A stretch of 64,000 bases of DNA from Planctellipticum variicoloris (GTDB taxonomy: Bacteria; Planctomycetota; Planctomycetia; Planctomycetales; Planctomycetaceae), in assembly GCF_030622045.1 (NCBI RefSeq), contig NZ_CP130886.1, positions 2,989,557 to 3,053,556 on the forward strand, in the 5' to 3' direction. Below the pieces are notes generated by a model. That model saw nothing but the letters and a program-made list of their open reading frames with translations. It did not search any database and was not told the origin of the DNA. The translations under genes were made by a program, and so were the position numbers. Shown piece by piece: positions 36,929 through 46,520 of this stretch (the first letter of the stretch is position 1; each line of letters begins with the position of its first letter).

Positions 36929-37696
36929 ATGGTTTCCCGATTCCTGACGGCTCTGCCAGTTTTCAACGAAGAGCTTCACGTCCAGGAGGTCCTCGCTGAG
37001 GTTCGAAAGTATGCGGGCGACATACTGGTCGTCGATGACGGTTCAACGGATCGGACTCCCGAACTGCTGTCGCGCGAGATGGACGTGCGCGTCCTGACGC
37101 ACGAAGTCAATCAGGGCTATGGCGCGGCGCTCCGGACCGCATTCGAATTCGCCATCGAAGAGGGCTACGACGCTCTCGTGACGATCGACTGCGATGGGCA
37201 GCACGAGCCGTCGCTGATCCCGGAAATCGTGGCGGCGCTCGACGCAACCGCCGAGCATCCGCTCGATCTGGTCTCCGGCAGCCGCTATGTGAAGCGGTTC
37301 CAGGGAGACAGCCAGGCGCCGGCGGAGCGGAAGCGGATCAACGAAGAGATCACCGCGTGGCTGAACTGCAAGTTCGGCTGGAAGCTGACGGATGCGTTCT
37401 GCGGCTTCAAAGCCTACCGGGTGGCGGCTCTGGACCGGTTTCACATCACAGAGCTGAGCTACGGGATGCCGCTGCAGTTGTGGGTGCAGGCCGCCGCGCT
37501 GGGTCTCAGGATTGAAGAGTTCCCGGTGCCGCTGGTGTACCTGGACGAGAAGCGTTCGTTCGGCGGGGCTCTCGACGACGGAGAGCAGCGGCGGAAGTAT
37601 TATTTCGATATCCTGGGTCGCGAAGTGGCCGCGCAGCAGTTGCCGGTGACGGCCAGTTGCGGGGATTCCGGCATCCTGGTCGCCAGGGCGCGCTGA
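36929..37696 (+). CDS. family 2 glycosyltransferase
   Basis: A 255-residue GT-A-fold enzyme of the dolichyl-phosphate-mannose-synthase-like branch. Motifs are VVDDGSTD (D36, D37) and the metal-binding TIDCDGQHEP (D87, D89), with AFCGFKAYR further on. The ATG at 36929 has a strong AGGAGG ribosome-binding site; the same frame is open from 35696 only as the antisense of mcsAB. No membrane helix is present, so it acts at the cytosolic face. It transfers a sugar from a nucleotide donor to a polyprenyl or glycan acceptor that cannot be named from sequence. Confidence 0.92.
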   Translation: MVSRFLTALPVFNEELHVQEVLAEVRKYAGDILVVDDGSTDRTPELLSREMDVRVLTHEVNQGYGAALRTAFEFAIEEGYDALVTIDCDGQHEPSLIPEIVAALDATAEHPLDLVSGSRYVKRFQGDSQAPAERKRINEEITAWLNCKFGWKLTDAFCGFKAYRVAALDRFHITELSYGMPLQLWVQAAALGLRIEEFPVPLVYLDEKRSFGGALDDGEQRRKYYFDILGREVAAQQLPVTASCGDSGILVARAR

Positions 37697-37807
37697 GACT
37701 TCGGCGGACGCTGCCGGGAGAGATGGAGCGATGGAACGGCGCCCTCAGCGGGGCCGTTCTGCAGGGATGGCGAACTCGGGACGGCCCCCGGTTGCAGATG
37801 GCCCAGG

Positions 37808-39490
37808 GTGCGACGAGTGACGCAGGATTCTCCCGGAGTTCGAACGTGGCAACCGCGGAGGTTTCGCGCGCCGCGAGCACACGGTGAACGGCTGATTGCG
37901 CCTGGCTTTGCGCAGATCATCGCTGCGACGGCGCGCAATCGTCAGGCGCTGCGGGAGTCTCAGGCGACCATCGCCGGGATGCGGCTGGCGCAGTTTCGCC
38001 AGGAAGCCCGGAAGGAGTTGCTGGGCCTTGCGGAGTCCTGGACGGCGGAGATCTTCGGCCAATCGGTCGGATCTCCGGATCCAGAGGCTCCGCTGCTGAC
38101 GGGCGGTCACCAGCCCGAGCTCTTTCACACGGGCGTCTGGCTGAAAAACTTTGCAGTCCATCAGCTCGGTCAGCGGGCCGGCGGCACGGGACTGAACCTG
38201 ATCGTCGACAACGACCAGATGCCGGCGACTTCGATCGCGGTGCCGGCCGGCAGCCTGCACGCTCCGCACTTCGCGCGTCTGCCGTTCGATGCGGACCAGC
38301 CGCTCCTTCCGTGGGAAGACGCGATCGTCGGCGATCCGGAGCTGCTGAAGACCTTCGGAGACCGGGCCGGGCAGGCGATGTCGGCGTGGGGCATCGAACC
38401 GCTGCTGACTGCGGACTGGCCGGGCGCGCTGGCACAATCTCAACAGGGACGCGCGAAGCGACTGGACGAGATCTTTGCCGGCTTGCGCATCCGCCGGGAA
38501 CGGGCCTGGGGAGCCCGGAACCTGGAGCTGCCGCTGTCGCAACTCTGCGAATCGCTGGCGTTCCGGCGTTTCGCCGTGACCGCGGTCCGGCGAGCCGGCC
38601 CGTGGCGGGCGGCGTACAACTCGGTCCTGCACGAATATCGGCGGATCAACCGGATCCGAAGTCGCTCGCATCCGGTTCCGGATCTGGCGGAAGAGGACGA
38701 CTGGATCGAAGCCCCGTTCTGGATCTGGAAGACAGGCGCAGTGCGGCGCGAACGACTGTTCGTGCGGCAGCGGCGCGATCAGCTCGAACTGCGCCTGCGG
38801 GACGAAATTGTGGATGCCTGGTCGCTGGCGGGCGATCCTCACGGCGAGAAGGCGGCCGAAGCCCTGGGGGCCTGGTCCGGACGCGGCCTGAAACTGCGGA
38901 CCCGGGCGCTGACGACGACGCTGTTTGCCCGGCTGTGTCTGGCGGATTTGTTCGTCCATGGAATCGGCGGCGCCAAGTACGACGAGATGACCGACCAGCT
39001 CTTCGGCGAGCTGCTCGGAGCGCCGACGCCCGAACTGGCGGTCGTCACCGGCACGCTGCATCTGCCGCTGGGTGCGGAGCGGCGGCCGATCGATGCCGGG
39101 AAACTGAAGCAGGCTCTGCGGGACTGCGTGCAGAATCCCGAACGGCACCTGCATGCCCCGGCGAACGAGGTCGCTGGGGAATTGCTGCAGGAGAAACGCC
39201 TGCTGATCGAGCAGCAACAGGCTGCCGAACGAGGCGCGGCGCCGCAAGGCCGTTCCCTGCTTGCGGGACGGCAGCGATTGCGACGGTTCCGCGAGATCAA
39301 GGCCGCGCTGTCCGGCCTGACCGACGACGATCGTGAGCGTCTGGAACGCGAACTGGTTGCGGCAGGTCAGCGATCGGTCGCCGAGCGGGTCCTGTTCAGC
39401 CGCGAGTACTCGTCCTGGCTGTTTCCGGCGGAAATGCTGGCGGATTTCTTCCTGCGCCCCTTGGCGGACGAGCCGTCGGCCGGCCAATAA
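37808..39490 (+). CDS. conserved protein with BshC-like segment
   Basis: A 560-residue cytosolic protein, probably starting at GTG 37808 (GTG 37817 is an alternative; neither has a strong ribosome-binding site). Near residue 97 it has LLTGGHQPELFHTGVWLKN, which recalls the TGQQ-x-LF-GP segment of BshC, the bacillithiol cysteine ligase; a later stretch (LADLFVHGIGGAKYDEMTD) also fits a BshC-like Rossmann domain. BshC is about 540 residues, similar to this one. The relation is remote and no other bshABC gene is nearby, so a ligase role is only a hypothesis. The C-terminal third is strongly helical. Confidence 0.7.
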   Translation: MRRVTQDSPGVRTWQPRRFRAPRAHGERLIAPGFAQIIAATARNRQALRESQATIAGMRLAQFRQEARKELLGLAESWTAEIFGQSVGSPDPEAPLLTGGHQPELFHTGVWLKNFAVHQLGQRAGGTGLNLIVDNDQMPATSIAVPAGSLHAPHFARLPFDADQPLLPWEDAIVGDPELLKTFGDRAGQAMSAWGIEPLLTADWPGALAQSQQGRAKRLDEIFAGLRIRRERAWGARNLELPLSQLCESLAFRRFAVTAVRRAGPWRAAYNSVLHEYRRINRIRSRSHPVPDLAEEDDWIEAPFWIWKTGAVRRERLFVRQRRDQLELRLRDEIVDAWSLAGDPHGEKAAEALGAWSGRGLKLRTRALTTTLFARLCLADLFVHGIGGAKYDEMTDQLFGELLGAPTPELAVVTGTLHLPLGAERRPIDAGKLKQALRDCVQNPERHLHAPANEVAGELLQEKRLLIEQQQAAERGAAPQGRSLLAGRQRLRRFREIKAALSGLTDDDRERLERELVAAGQRSVAERVLFSREYSSWLFPAEMLADFFLRPLADEPSAGQ

Positions 39491-39592
39491 GCTGCCGCAG
39501 AATCCGCCGGCGGCAGCCGCAACCGGCAGATTCCGCCGAAAGTGGTGTTGACCCATTTGCCGGGATTTGAAGAATCCCCCCGTCCTGCCGGG

Positions 39593-40768
39593 ATGAACTT
39601 CGGGCCATCCGGACGCAGGGGGGTGTTTCGTACGCGCTGGACAGGAACTGCCGTGCACTCCGTCGTCTTTTGCGCTATCGCCATGCTGGCAACCGGCCAG
39701 GTTGAGACCGTCGGGTCGCAGCCGGGGCTCTATCAATTCAATCAGGGTCTGGAACTGGCGATCCGCGGCCAGAGCCCGCCTTCGTTTATGGACCCGCCCC
39801 CCTATTCATCGGGCGGTTCGACGCTGCAGTTTCAGCCGTTTCAAGCGGACCCTGCGGCCCCGTATGGCGGAGCGCCGCAGCCGATCGGCCCGTCGTACCA
39901 GGATCCGTTCATGGTGGGTCCCGGCGGCGTGGGGGCTCCTCCGGGCTACGGAATGGCGGGCGTGAACGGGCCTCAGCCGTATCGGTTCGGGTTTACGCCG
40001 CGGATGGATTTCGCCTGGATTGCGCCGGCCGGGGCGAAGTCACCCGGCATCGGGAACTTCAGCGTCACGGAGTACAACTTCGATCTGCGGTACGCGAGTC
40101 AACTTGCTCCGGAGCTGATCTTCGCGAACACGCCGCAGTTCAATGCGCGTTCCTGGTCGGGGCCGAGCACGCCGGAATTGCCGGGTTCCGTTTACCGGTT
40201 CGGCTGGGATTTCGAACTGGCGTCGACGCCGGTCGGACCGTGGAGCTTTCAGCTCAACTTCAATCCGTCGGTGAATACTGACTTCGACCAGAGCGTGTCC
40301 GGGGACGCGTACAACTTCGACGGCAGCGGCATGGTGTTTTACCGGCCGTCGCAGGAGTGGTTGATCGTGCTGGGGCTGGGATACTGGGATCGGGTCGACG
40401 ACATTTACGTCCCTTACGCCGGTGCGGTCTGGACGCCGGATGACCGCTGGGAACTGCGGCTGGTGTTTCCGAAGCCGCGGATCAGCTATTTCGTGGGGAC
40501 ATTCGGAGACGCGGCGCACTGGCTGTATGTGAGCGGCGAGTATCACGTCGAGTCCTACCAGATCGGCATGACGAGCGGGTCTCCGACGCGCGAACAGATT
40601 CAGTTGACCGACTGGCGGATCATGGCCGGCCTGCGGAGCGATCACGGCTATTACGACAAGTTCATCGAAGCGGGCGTGGTGCTGGGCCGGCAGGTGGACT
40701 TCAAACACGGAACGCCGGGATTCGACATGCGAGACAGCTTCATCGTGAGAGGCGGAATCAAATTCTAG
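39593..40768 (+). CDS. predicted outer-membrane beta-barrel protein
   Basis: A 391-residue protein. The ATG at 39593 starts a basic region followed by a signal peptide (VHSVVFCAIAMLATGQV); the frame opens with a GTG at 39542. After a Pro/Gly/Gln-rich linker (about 45-130) come alternating amphipathic strands rich in Tyr and Trp (for example YRFGWDFELA, WSFQLNFNPSV, MVFYRPSQEWLIVLGLGY, YFVGTFGDAAHWLYVSGEY), and the chain ends in Phe (RGGIKF), the usual outer-membrane-protein C-terminus. It resembles the DUF6268-type barrels of planctomycetes. Function unknown. Confidence 0.75.
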   Translation: MNFGPSGRRGVFRTRWTGTAVHSVVFCAIAMLATGQVETVGSQPGLYQFNQGLELAIRGQSPPSFMDPPPYSSGGSTLQFQPFQADPAAPYGGAPQPIGPSYQDPFMVGPGGVGAPPGYGMAGVNGPQPYRFGFTPRMDFAWIAPAGAKSPGIGNFSVTEYNFDLRYASQLAPELIFANTPQFNARSWSGPSTPELPGSVYRFGWDFELASTPVGPWSFQLNFNPSVNTDFDQSVSGDAYNFDGSGMVFYRPSQEWLIVLGLGYWDRVDDIYVPYAGAVWTPDDRWELRLVFPKPRISYFVGTFGDAAHWLYVSGEYHVESYQIGMTSGSPTREQIQLTDWRIMAGLRSDHGYYDKFIEAGVVLGRQVDFKHGTPGFDMRDSFIVRGGIKF

Positions 40769-41046
40769 TGCTGGCCGCACGGGCGGTCGCGCAGGGGCAT
40801 GGGTTCGACGCTGGCAGTCGATAGCCGCGGGATGCCGCATGAATTCTCGATCCTGGGCTTTGCCTGGGATCGTTTTGTTTTGCACTCGCCCCACGTCAAC
40901 GCCCCGACCGGTAATCGCACGGTCGAAATCACCAGATCGTATCGAACCTCCAACGTGTATGATGGGGACTATCGACTCCCGACGCCGAACTCGTTCACTG
41001 GCAACACCACAACCGGCGCCTTCGTCACAAGGCAATCTGGGCAGAC

Positions 41047-42501
41047 ATGGCTATTCTCCACTCACCAGCCCTCTGGGTCGCCTTGCTCGTCACTGCGGCT
41101 ATCGTGGCCATTGCAGTGATCAAGCGTCGCGACACGCCAAAGCAGTGGGGCTTCAGGGAGGTCGTGAAGAACCCGATCTATTGGGCCGAACTCAACCAGG
41201 CTCGGCGAGAAGCCGAGAACGCAGCTGCAGATACGAAAAACTGGTCCGACGATGAGGTTTCATCAGCGGCACGACATTTCATTTTCGACGTGACGAGCAG
41301 CCGCGAAGCGTGGGGAGAAGCCCGGGTCCTCCGCGAACTGGGCGATCGTGTTCATCAATCAGTCGTGGAGATATTGGGGAATCCAACGCTCTACTCGCGT
41401 CTTATTGAACCGAGTAATGAAAGTGTCCTGCCCGAAACGCCCTTCATGCGAGCATGCGACCTGCTGGGAAACGCGCCGCCGGAATCGGCGACAGCAAAGA
41501 TCGCACCGTTTCTCGTTGATTCGTCTACGGAGATTCGCAAAAACGCCGCGCTGGTCATCGCAAAAACTGGCTCACCGCTCATCGTGCCGCATATTCGGCG
41601 CGCATTGTTGGATTCTGACGAGTATGTGCGGTCGTACGCGCTGATGGGCCTGGAGTTCGCTCTGAAGAGGAAGGGCCTCGCTACAAACGTCTCTACGGAA
41701 CTCTTTACCGACGTGAGGGACCTCCTCGAGCAGGGGAAAAACGCAGACAACGCAGCAGAGATCCTGTTTCAATTCGACAGCGAACGAGCCAAACAGTACT
41801 TCCTGTCACCTCGGGTATTCCGGCCTGAATCCCCCATTCTTCACGAAGTTCTTGAAACGCTCGCGGATGCAAAAGCCTCGGTTCAAAGGGATCGATTGCT
41901 CGAGATGATCTCCGCGTTAGAGGCCGAAGACCTGACGTACCCTCGCAATTATTCGCTCCGCGAGGCGCTCCGTCTGCTTGGGCAGCAGCAGAATGCTGCC
42001 GATCAGCAGTTCCTCACTGACCGGACGGCGCACGACGATGCTGACGTTTCTGCAGGAGCGTCAGCCGGGCTTCTGTGCTTTCATGGACTTGACGGATTCG
42101 ACAAGCGGATCTGGGAGGCGGTGGAAAAGGCAGGATATGAGTCCTTGCATTCTTATCAGCAGTTTTACATCGCCGTCATCGTCTGCAATAGCGAGATCAA
42201 TAATGGAGGTTTCGCTCAGTATTTCTTTAATTCCAGTGGCGATCATTGGCAGGATGCGCTTGCCGGCTTTGAAGCGACGGGATCAAAGGAGCGTTTGGCG
42301 CTCCTGCGGCAGGCCATCGAATTCTTCGGGCCGGCGGGACCCTCAGAAGATCGCGAGAAACGGCAACTCGAGTTGAGCAGGATCTACAAGAAGAACGACG
42401 GCGTGTTCGAAGAACTTGAGTCACGATACTACAAGAGCAGCGAGAACGTCGACGTTCTGACGACGCGATTTGTTCTTGCAAATCCTGACCATTTCCGGTG
42501 A
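41047..42501 (+). CDS. HEAT-repeat protein with C-terminal DUF4375 domain
   Basis: A 484-residue protein with an N-terminal membrane helix (LWVALLVTAAIVAIAVI), a middle of HEAT-like helical pairs (ATAKIAPFLVDSSTEIRKNAALVIAKTG, split by prolines and acidic turns) and a C-terminal DUF4375/DMP19-like domain marked by NSEINNGGFAQYFFNSSGDHW. DUF4375 occurs in immunity-protein-like and regulatory contexts. Composition is lower than that of its neighbours: one hand-counted 60-base line over the DUF4375 motif gave 42% G+C and one earlier line 58%. It has no obvious operon partner and may have been acquired. Confidence 0.8.
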   Translation: MAILHSPALWVALLVTAAIVAIAVIKRRDTPKQWGFREVVKNPIYWAELNQARREAENAAADTKNWSDDEVSSAARHFIFDVTSSREAWGEARVLRELGDRVHQSVVEILGNPTLYSRLIEPSNESVLPETPFMRACDLLGNAPPESATAKIAPFLVDSSTEIRKNAALVIAKTGSPLIVPHIRRALLDSDEYVRSYALMGLEFALKRKGLATNVSTELFTDVRDLLEQGKNADNAAEILFQFDSERAKQYFLSPRVFRPESPILHEVLETLADAKASVQRDRLLEMISALEAEDLTYPRNYSLREALRLLGQQQNAADQQFLTDRTAHDDADVSAGASAGLLCFHGLDGFDKRIWEAVEKAGYESLHSYQQFYIAVIVCNSEINNGGFAQYFFNSSGDHWQDALAGFEATGSKERLALLRQAIEFFGPAGPSEDREKRQLELSRIYKKNDGVFEELESRYYKSSENVDVLTTRFVLANPDHFR

Positions 42502-42680
42502 GTGCAGCGGGGCACCGCCGGCTTGGCCCGAGTGTGCGAGACTGCGGCCGGCACCATCGCAACGAGTCTTCGTCCCACGACGGTACTCGTTGAGTTTCGC
42601 GGGAAGATCCGATTGGGGCGGTGGAACTGCGAACGGGCTGAACATTAGACTCTCCGCTTGTCCGGCCCGATTGCGAGTGT

Positions 42681-42742
42681 CGGCAGAGCCGTTGCGAGGC
42701 AGAGCCTCGCTGAGAACGGTTCCCAGGCAGAGCCTGGGAACC
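42681..42742. repeat. three GGCAGAGCC-core hairpins
   Basis: Consecutive palindromes with an AGA loop: CGGC-AGA-GCCG (42681-42691), GCGAGGC-AGA-GCCTCGC (42694-42710) and a perfect 11-bp stem GGTTCCCAGGC-AGA-GCCTGGGAACC split around 42729-42731 (42718-42742). They end 22 bp before the next start codon. A fourth member lies at 47941. Confidence 0.9.
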
Positions 42743-42764
42743 AGATACCGGAAGAGGAACAGGC

Positions 42765-43750
<986 letters not shown>

Positions 43751-43952
43751 CAAGAATTGGCGACTTCGCCGGCGAACGGGAACTTCGCACGCTTTTCATG
43801 GGGCTCCTCGGGCAATTCACACAGCCAAGTTCATCCGGACCGGGCGGGCCGGCGTCGCCGCGCGGGGCGAACTGTTGCAACTCCGGTGCGTTGGCTAGCA
43901 TGGAATGTGGCGAAGGTTGCCATCCGGTCTGACGGTCGCGAGAGGGAGTTCG

Positions 43953-44966
43953 ATGATGATCCGATCGCTGTTGCTCACTACCATGCTGGTCGGAGGGCTG
44001 TCGACGCCGTCCTTCGCCACTGGACCGGCCGAGTCCATCGTCGAATCCGAGCAGGTTCTCAACGAACTGATGGCCATTCCGGCCCGGCAGATCCCGCGCC
44101 GGCTGCTGGATCGGGCCGAAGGCATTGTCATCATCCCGAATGTGATCAAGATTGGTTTCATCGGCGGGGTGCGGCGCGGTCATGGAGTCGTCCTGGTGCG
44201 CGACGCCGAGGGCGAATGGAGCCTGCCTCAATTCGTCACTCTGACAGGCGGCAGCGTCGGCTTTCAAGCGGGGATTCAGGGGTCGGATGTGGTGCTGGTG
44301 TTTACCACGCGGAAGGGGGTCGAGGGACTGACGCGCGGGAAATTCACCATTGGCGTCGATGCGTCGGCCTCTGCGGGACCAGTCGGTCGAGATGCGGCCG
44401 TGGGAACCGACGCGACGCTGCTCTCGGAAATCTATTCGTATTCCCGCAGCCGGGGACTGTTTGCCGGCGTCTCGATCGACGGCTCGGCCCTCGAAATCGA
44501 CCAGGCGTCCCATGCGGCGTACTACGGAACGCCGACGGGACAATTGCCGGCGCGTATTCCGGGCGAGGCGGCCGATCTGCGACAGTATTTGTCCGACCTG
44601 GCCGCGCGGACCGCTCCGGGGGTCCCGGTCAATGAGCTTCCGCCGCCTCCAAGTTCGCCGAGGGTGATTGAAGGGCTGCGACGCTCGCTGATCCAGCAGA
44701 CGGGCCAGTTGCACGCGCAGCTAAACGCCAATTGGCGCGCGTACCTGGCTTTGCCGAGCTCCCTTGAGGAACCGGGGGTGACCCCGCCGGCCGAGTCCCT
44801 GGCAGAAACGGTCAAGCACTACGCACTCGTGAACAGTTCGCCGGATTATCGGAATCTGGCGCAACTGCCGGAGTTTCAGCGGACCTTTGAGCTGCTGATC
44901 GAGTACGAAAAAGCCGTCGCAGCCAGTCATCCCGTCCTCGAACTCCCTCCGCCGCCGCCGAATTAG
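43953..44966 (+). CDS. SYLF domain (Ysc84/DUF500) exported protein
   Basis: A 337-residue protein with a signal peptide (MMIRSLLLTTMLVGGLSTPSFA) and a lipid-binding SYLF domain: IPRRLLDRAEGIVIIPNVIK, GFIGGVRRGHGVVLVRD, GSVGFQAGIQGSDVVLVF, SIDGSALEID. The start is one of two adjacent ATGs (43953, 43956) behind AGAGGGAG. A C-terminal helical region of about 120 residues, ending in a proline run, is extra to the core domain. SYLF proteins bind phosphoinositides in eukaryotes; the bacterial role is unclear. A heptamer array starts 3 bp after its stop and faces serS. Confidence 0.9.
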   Translation: MMIRSLLLTTMLVGGLSTPSFATGPAESIVESEQVLNELMAIPARQIPRRLLDRAEGIVIIPNVIKIGFIGGVRRGHGVVLVRDAEGEWSLPQFVTLTGGSVGFQAGIQGSDVVLVFTTRKGVEGLTRGKFTIGVDASASAGPVGRDAAVGTDATLLSEIYSYSRSRGLFAGVSIDGSALEIDQASHAAYYGTPTGQLPARIPGEAADLRQYLSDLAARTAPGVPVNELPPPPSSPRVIEGLRRSLIQQTGQLHAQLNANWRAYLALPSSLEEPGVTPPAESLAETVKHYALVNSSPDYRNLAQLPEFQRTFELLIEYEKAVAASHPVLELPPPPPN

Positions 44967-44968
44967 CG

Positions 44969-45060
44969 AGCGGAAAGCAAAAAGCAGACAGCGAAAAGCC
45001 AGACCAATACGCTTCCCTCGCGCACTTCTGGCTTTCAGCTTTCCGCTCTCAGCGTTCAGC
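44969..45060. repeat. opposed heptamer arrays between convergent genes
   Basis: Plus-strand units GCGGAAA, GCAAAAA, GCAGACA, GCGAAAA (44970-44997) are followed by GCCAGA. Minus-strand units GCTGAAC, GCTGAGA, GCGGAAA, GCTGAAA (45060-45033) are also followed by GCCAGA. The two halves can pair as a long imperfect stem. The serS stop codon (45058-45056) lies in the first minus-strand unit. It may act as a two-way terminator. Confidence 0.9.
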
Positions 45061-46327
45061 CAATCCTGTCCTTGCCGACCCACGGACGCAGCACCGCGGG
45101 GATGTTGATCGTGCCGTCGGCCTGTTGATGATTCTCCAGGACGGCGATCAGGGCGCGAGTCACGGCGATGGCGGTGCCGTTGAGCGTGTGGACGTGCTGG
45201 CTCCCCTTTTTCTCCGGGGACTTGCAGCGGATATTGAGCCGGCGGGCCTGGAAGTCGGTGCAGTTTGAGGCCGAGGTGACTTCGCCCCATTCGCCGCGGC
45301 CGGGCATCCAGGCTTCGAGGTCGTATTTGCGGTAGGCCGGTCCGCCGAGGTCGCCCGTGCAGATGTCGAGGACGCGGTAGGGGACTTCGAGCCCCTGGAA
45401 AATCTCTTCTTCGATGGCGACGATCTCTTCGTGGACCGCATCGGAGGCGGCGACGTCGGGGGCCGTGAAGGCAAACATCTCCACTTTGGTGAACTGGTGG
45501 ACGCGGTAGATGCCGCGGGTCGCCCGGCCGTGGGCGCCGGCTTCCGTCCGGAAGCAGTGGGAGACGCCCCCCAGCTTGATCGGGAGTTTGTCAACTTCGA
45601 GGATCTGATCCTTGAGCGTGCCGCCGAGAGTGATTTCGGCCGTCGCGACGAGACACAGATCGCTGCCGGCGATCGAGTAGATCTGCGTTTCATCGCCGCG
45701 GGGCTGGTAGCCTGTCCCTTCGAGGATCTCCATCCGGGCCAGGTCGGGAGTGATGTGAATTTCGAAGCCGCGTTTGACGAGTTTCTGCACGGCGTACTGG
45801 ACGAGGGCGAGTTCGAGCAGGGCCGCTTCGTTCTTCAGGAAATAGAAGCCATGTCCCGTCACGCGGGCGCCGGCTTCGAGGTCGACCAGATTGTGCTTCT
45901 CGCACAGGGCGACGTGGTCGAGGGGCTGGAAATCGAACTTTCGGGGCGTGCCCCACGTGCGGACGGTGACGCTCTCCGACTCTTCCATCCCCACCGGAGC
46001 GTCGGGATGGGTCATGTTCGGAATAGCCATCTGCAGGCCGAGCAGCTCGGCTTCGACGTCCTTAAGCTGGGCGTCGAAGGTGGCGACCTGTTCACGCAGC
46101 TCCCGGCCCCGCTCGACGAGCGTCTGCTTCTCAGCCGGGTCTTTCGCCTTGGGAATCTGGCTGGAGACTTCTTTCTGGGTGTGCCGGGCGGCGTCGGTCG
46201 CCTGAATCAGCTCGCTCCGCTGGTCGCGGAGGGCGGCCAGCCGGCTAAGGTCGACAGCGACTTTGCGGTTCCGGCAGTTGGCGGCGACGGCATCCAGATT
46301 TTCGCAGAGGAATTGCAGGTCCAGCAT
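45056..46327 (-). CDS. serS: serine--tRNA ligase
   Basis: A 423-residue class II synthetase that charges tRNA-Ser and is needed for Sec-tRNA formation. An N-terminal coiled-coil arm (about 30-100), motif 2 in FRTEAGAHGRATRGIYRVHQ and motif 3 in NGTAIAVTRALIAVLENHQ are all present; length is normal. Upstream lies an unusual nested inverted repeat (46389-46470), possibly a leader structure. The 3' end runs into a heptamer array that supplies the stop codon. Confidence 0.96.
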   Translation of the reverse strand: MLDLQFLCENLDAVAANCRNRKVAVDLSRLAALRDQRSELIQATDAARHTQKEVSSQIPKAKDPAEKQTLVERGRELREQVATFDAQLKDVEAELLGLQMAIPNMTHPDAPVGMEESESVTVRTWGTPRKFDFQPLDHVALCEKHNLVDLEAGARVTGHGFYFLKNEAALLELALVQYAVQKLVKRGFEIHITPDLARMEILEGTGYQPRGDETQIYSIAGSDLCLVATAEITLGGTLKDQILEVDKLPIKLGGVSHCFRTEAGAHGRATRGIYRVHQFTKVEMFAFTAPDVAASDAVHEEIVAIEEEIFQGLEVPYRVLDICTGDLGGPAYRKYDLEAWMPGRGEWGEVTSASNCTDFQARRLNIRCKSPEKKGSQHVHTLNGTAIAVTRALIAVLENHQQADGTINIPAVLRPWVGKDRIG

Positions 46328-46388
46328 GGCGGCAGCCGCGTCGTCCTATGGAGTGATTCGGGAGAAGTACGTTCAAGTCGGATTGGAG

Positions 46389-46470
46389 GGTGGCCGGGGC
46401 TGGACCGAAGGAAAGCCCCGGTGCTCTGTAGTCCGGGGCTTTGCGAAGACGCTCCAGCCCCGGCCACCCA
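46389..46470. repeat. nested perfect inverted repeats upstream of serS
   Basis: The outer arms GGGTGGCCGGGGCTGGA (46389-46405) and TCCAGCCCCGGCCACCC (46454-46470) are perfect over 17 bp. Inside them AAAGCCCCGG (46413-46422) and CCGGGGCTTT (46434-46443) are perfect over 10 bp. It lies between the M20 peptidase stop and the serS start, both minus strand; it could end the first transcript or fold in the serS leader. Confidence 0.85.
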
Positions 46471-46520
46471 CTCCTCACCGATCTTGAAACGGCTTCCGTT
46501 TTTCAGTTGTCGGCTGACGA

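Noticed and set aside
40799-41119. 106-codon plus frame and 62-codon minus frame between the barrel protein and the HEAT-DUF4375 gene
   Set aside because: No ribosome-binding site, no family resemblance, and the plus frame overlaps the start of a better gene.
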